From Weeksellaceae bacterium (GTDB lineage Bacteria > Bacteroidota > Bacteroidia > Flavobacteriales > Weeksellaceae), in NCBI GenBank assembly GCA_028698395.1, contig JAQVDG010000077.1:1-8081 (forward strand): 8,081 nt of DNA, given 5' to 3'. The position numbers and the translations under genes were made by a program. Each line of letters starts with the position of its first letter. The stretch's first letter is position 1. This document shows positions 6,573 through 8,081 of this stretch, piece after piece. The notes under the pieces were generated by a model that did not search any database, was not told the origin of the DNA, and saw only the letters and a list, made by a program, of their open reading frames with translations.

Positions 6573-6590
6573 TCAAATAACGTTATTTGA
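6573..6590. repeat. 18-bp perfect palindrome between integrase and cassette promoter
   Basis: TCAAATAACGTTATTTGA is its own reverse complement with no spacer. It lies about 17 nt upstream of the -33 element of the cassette promoter, a plausible place for a dimeric regulator or for the recombinase. Each half contains CGTTATTTG, similar to the GTTRTGTGC-type arms. Confidence 0.6.
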
Positions 6591-6606
6591 ATACTTTTTA
6601 AATAAA

Positions 6607-6637
6607 TTTTGATATTAGGAAAACATGCGTATATTTG
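6607..6637 (+). promoter_or_regulatory. Promoter reading into the cassette array (Pc-like)
   Basis: TTTTG at 6607-6611, an 18-nt spacer and TATATTTG at 6630-6637 match the Bacteroidota consensus closely. Transcription should start about 5-7 nt later, at or just past the proposed crossover point 6641/6642. This is the role of the Pc promoter in integrons: it lies on the fixed side, so whatever cassette is inserted first is transcribed. Confidence 0.65.
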
Positions 6638-6640
6638 TGA

Positions 6641-6650
6641 GTTGTGCGTC
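6641..6650 (+). other. attI-type insertion point, G|TTGTGCG
   Basis: GTTGTGCGTC lies immediately after the cassette promoter. GTTGTGCGT (6641-6649) is the exact reverse complement of ACGCACAAC (7126-7134), the left arm of the palindromic site after the first gene. In the integron model the G belongs to the fixed platform and the TTGTGCG onward to the inserted cassette. The extent of the fixed recognition region to the left is not known. Confidence 0.6.
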
Positions 6651-6664
6651 ATTTTCAGAAAATG
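6650..6664. repeat. Short inverted repeat in the leader of cassette 1
   Basis: CATTTTC (6650-6656) and GAAAATG (6658-6664) flank one A. It lies in the leader of the first cassette transcript, just after the insertion point. It is too short to assign a role. Confidence 0.35.
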
Positions 6665-6693
6665 TCGGTTAATATTAAATTTTGTGGTGTTTA

Positions 6694-7119
6694 ATGAAAA
6701 AATGGTATTTAATAATTATTGGAATAATAGCAATTGCTGCAACAGCCGGGATTATTAAAATCCTTTCTTATACTTCCGAACTTGAAAAATCTTTGAGCTC
6801 AGAACATTCACTAAACGAAAAGAATTTAATTATTTTAAAAGAATCATCTTCACCAAATAATATGTATAAATATTATGAATATCAATTTGACAATGGAGGA
6901 TTAGGATATTCAAGGCTCTTTTGGTCAGTTATAAAAAATGACAACAAAGAACATAATCTTGAAAACGGAATTTTGCCTAATGGATATAAAGTAATTGGTT
7001 GGACAGAAAATAACGAACTAATTTTAGAGAAATGGGAACCGTATTATGATTCACAACCAAAGTATATTCTTGAAAATAAATCAAAGCATAAAGGAATAAA
7101 AATAAACATTGTAGAATAA
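6694..7119 (+). CDS. Small membrane-anchored protein of unknown function (cassette 1 cargo)
   Basis: I do not recognise this 141-residue protein. From the ATG at 6694 it starts MKKWY followed by a single hydrophobic segment (about residues 4-25, LIIIGIIAIAATAGIIKIL), so it is an inner-membrane anchor or uncleaved signal with the rest outside the cytoplasm. The soluble part is rich in Tyr, Trp, Asn and Lys, with NMYKYYEYQFDNGGLGYSR in its middle and WTENNELILEKWEPYY further on. It vaguely recalls small DUF5412-like proteins, which is only an impression. The frame can be extended to a TTG at 6682, but the ATG gives the normal charged N-terminus before the membrane segment. It has no promoter of its own and would be transcribed from the site at 6607-6637. 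Confidence 0.75.
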   Translation: MKKWYLIIIGIIAIAATAGIIKILSYTSELEKSLSSEHSLNEKNLIILKESSSPNNMYKYYEYQFDNGGLGYSRLFWSVIKNDNKEHNLENGILPNGYKVIGWTENNELILEKWEPYYDSQPKYILENKSKHKGIKINIVE

Positions 7120-7125
7120 AAACGA

Positions 7126-7321
7126 ACGCACAACATCGGTTTGGCAAAATGCGGGGTTAAGTGCTAAATTGAACATCTCGCCTATTTATCCGCAAAAGCT
7201 GTTTTGCTTTTGTTTTTTTATTAAATTTACCAAAAGCCACAGCTTTTGCTTCGTTCGGTTCTGAATTGAACTTTCGCTCAATTCAAGCCCGCACTTCGCC
7301 AAGCCGCGGCCCGTTATGTGC
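7126..7321 (+). other. attC-like recombination site 1, long hairpin
   Basis: A 196-nt imperfect palindrome that starts 6 nt after the cassette 1 stop. Outer arms are ACGCACAAC (7126-7134) and GTTATGTGC (7313-7321). The inner arms 7137-7158 and 7285-7306 pair in 22 positions with 18 Watson-Crick pairs, one T-G and three mismatches; they include CGGTTTGGC and GCCAAGCCG. Further in, 7167-7172 pairs with 7278-7283, GCAAAAGCTG (7192-7201) with CAGCTTTTGC (7240-7249), and GCTTTTG (7206-7212) with CAAAAGC (7231-7237). All pairs are nested. The layout R''-L''-loop-L'-R' with GTT at the crossover matches attC sites, though it is longer than typical ones. The spacers are uneven: 2 nt on the left, 6 nt on the right. 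Confidence 0.7.
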
Positions 7322-7364
7322 TATGCCAACAGACCGCTACGAACTAACATTTAGACATTGACAA

Positions 7365-8003
7365 ATGAAGAAAGAAAACCAAATAAGACTAACAGAAGAA
7401 ATCATTGAAACTGCATACAGACTGCTAACTCATAAACTTGCTTTTGGCGGACTAACAGCAAGAAATGAAAGTTCTTTTCAGTTAGAGTTTGGACACATTT
7501 TAAAAACATTAGGACAACTCTATGAGTTTAGACTTGCTGACAAATTCCATCTTGAATTTGAAACTTACATTTCGCTTAACGAAACAAGTATTAAAAGTAA
7601 ATCGGACAGAGCAAGAGTAGATTTATTGCTTAAATATCAAGACGACAAAAGCACGACAACAGCCGCAATAGAATTAAAGTTTTTCAAAAAAGAAAATCAT
7701 AGAGAACCTAATAACAGATATGACGTTTTCAAAGACATTTCAAATCTTGAGTTATACAAGAAACACAGCATAGACATTTGTTATTTTATTCTTGCGACAG
7801 ACCATTCACACTATTACAACCAAGACAAATATTCACAAGACACATCAGACTTTGATTTCAGAAATGGGAAAAGTTATAAAGCAGGAACTAACTTACAATA
7901 CAAAACAGACAAACCATACGGACAGGACATTTCATTAAACCAAGACTATGCTTTTTCGTGGGACAACATAAACGACTTATATTTTTTGAAACTTAAAGTA
8001 TGA
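7365..8003 (+). CDS. Hypothetical protein with possible PD-(D/E)XK nuclease core (cassette 2 cargo)
   Basis: A 212-residue soluble protein I do not recognise by name. Glu41 in QLEFGHIL, Asp86 in ARVDLLL and Glu103-Leu-Lys105 in AAIELKFF have the order and surroundings of a PD-(D/E)XK nuclease core: hydrophobic strands around D-x16-ExK, preceded by a helix with Glu. Proteins of this kind include orphan restriction enzymes and defence nucleases, but the assignment is inferred from pattern only. No membrane segment or signal peptide is seen. The ATG at 7365 fits, with A-rich DNA before it and no better upstream start; no promoter is visible. Codon use is unlike the chromosome: 16 of 18 Asp codons are GAC (the ctlX gene prefers GAT) and all nine Arg codons are AGA. 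This points to acquisition from elsewhere. Confidence 0.75.
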   Translation: MKKENQIRLTEEIIETAYRLLTHKLAFGGLTARNESSFQLEFGHILKTLGQLYEFRLADKFHLEFETYISLNETSIKSKSDRARVDLLLKYQDDKSTTTAAIELKFFKKENHREPNNRYDVFKDISNLELYKKHSIDICYFILATDHSHYYNQDKYSQDTSDFDFRNGKSYKAGTNLQYKTDKPYGQDISLNQDYAFSWDNINDLYFLKLKV

Positions 8004-8013
8004 CAAAGGCACA

Positions 8014-8081
8014 AGCACATAACACGGGTTTTGCGTCAGGCGGGGTGACGTGCAAATTTGGAGCTTTGTGCTTCTATTTAA
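8014..8081 (+). other. attC-like recombination site 2, left half only
   Basis: AGCACATAAC at 8014-8023 lies 10 nt after the cassette 2 stop and is followed by ACGGGTTTTGCG and GCGGGGTGACGTGC. Aligned without gaps to the left arm of site 1 from ACAT (7133) onward, I count about 27 of 39 identical positions, including GGTTT, GCGGGGT and GTGC. It is in the same orientation as site 1. The right arm lies beyond the window, so its fold cannot be checked. A small CGTCA/TGACG hairpin (8034-8050) is visible inside. Confidence 0.6.

Larger units (their letters stand above)
6642..7313 (+). mobile_element. Gene cassette 1 (integron-like)
   Basis: A 672-bp unit bounded by G|TT at both ends. It contains one promoterless gene and a terminal palindromic recombination site in the same orientation. 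Its first bases complement the left arm of its own site perfectly (9/9), as expected if the circular form joins them into one site. Boundaries follow the classical G|TT crossover rule and are inferred, not proved. Confidence 0.65.
7314..8081 (+). mobile_element. Gene cassette 2 (integron-like), right end outside window
   Basis: The unit begins at the crossover G7313|T and runs through one gene into a second palindromic site cut by the window end. Its first bases, with the preceding G, read GTTATGTGCT (7313-7322). This is the exact complement of AGCACATAAC (8014-8023), the left arm of its own site. Base composition and codon use differ strongly from the resident genes, which supports separate origin. 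Confidence 0.62.

Noticed and set aside
6682..6693. TTG at 6682 as start of the cassette 1 gene
   Set aside because: The ATG at 6694 gives MKKWY directly before the hydrophobic segment, a normal membrane-protein N-terminus. The four extra codons add nothing recognisable.
7126..8081. Palindromic sites interpreted as REP/MITE-type repeats
   Set aside because: The arms pair best with the start of each preceding gene unit rather than in place, both sites share orientation with the genes, and a recombinase adjoins them. A repeat family with no recombination role does not predict this, although it is not formally excluded.
1..8081. CRISPR array or insertion sequence
   Set aside because: No regularly spaced short direct repeats, no transposase and no terminal inverted repeats with target duplications were seen.

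Overview
The window looks like the chromosome of a member of the Bacteroidota, most likely a flavobacterium. The DNA is AT-rich, the genes have A-rich leaders without Shine-Dalgarno sequences, and several leaders carry the Bacteroidota-type promoter (TTG, about 19 nt, TAnnTTTG). The conserved proteins also read as flavobacterial (a CtlX-type hydrolase, standalone MnmD, methylmalonyl-CoA epimerase, IlvE).

Left and central part (1-5192), ordinary chromosome. The 3' part of a ctlX-type guanidine-modifying hydrolase ends at a strong terminator. A second gene with its own promoter follows: an AAA_14/DUF4143 ATPase. On the minus strand lie a tRNA with CAT anticodon and a compact cluster read mnmD > NUDIX hydrolase > methylmalonyl-CoA epimerase, whose first two genes overlap by ATGA. 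Divergent from mnmD is ilvE, the branched-chain aminotransferase, which ends at a hairpin terminator.

Right part (5375-8081), the point of interest. It has the layout of an integron built from unfamiliar parts. A tyrosine recombinase is transcribed leftward. Divergent from it, a near-consensus Bacteroidota promoter (6607-6637) points right and ends 4 nt before a G|TTGTGCG site that I read as the attI-type insertion point. Two unrelated single-gene units follow in the same direction: a small membrane-anchored protein and a protein with a possible PD-(D/E)XK nuclease core. Each is followed by a related palindromic site; the first folds into a hairpin of about 196 nt and the second is cut by the window end.

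The best evidence is the pattern of pairing. The left outer arm of the first site (ACGCACAAC) is the exact complement of the 5' end of its own cassette (GTTGTGCGT, 9/9) but pairs poorly with the arm beside it. That neighbouring arm (GTTATGTGCT, the 5' end of cassette 2) is the exact complement of the left arm of the second site (10/10). This is what recombination at G|TT between circular cassettes predicts. The recombinase has the full R-K-H-R-H-Y set and an IntI-like SPLD tail, but it lacks the insertion typical of IntI and carries an extra N-terminal domain. I infer a non-canonical, integron-like gene-capture system of Bacteroidota. Whether it has been described cannot be decided from the sequence alone.
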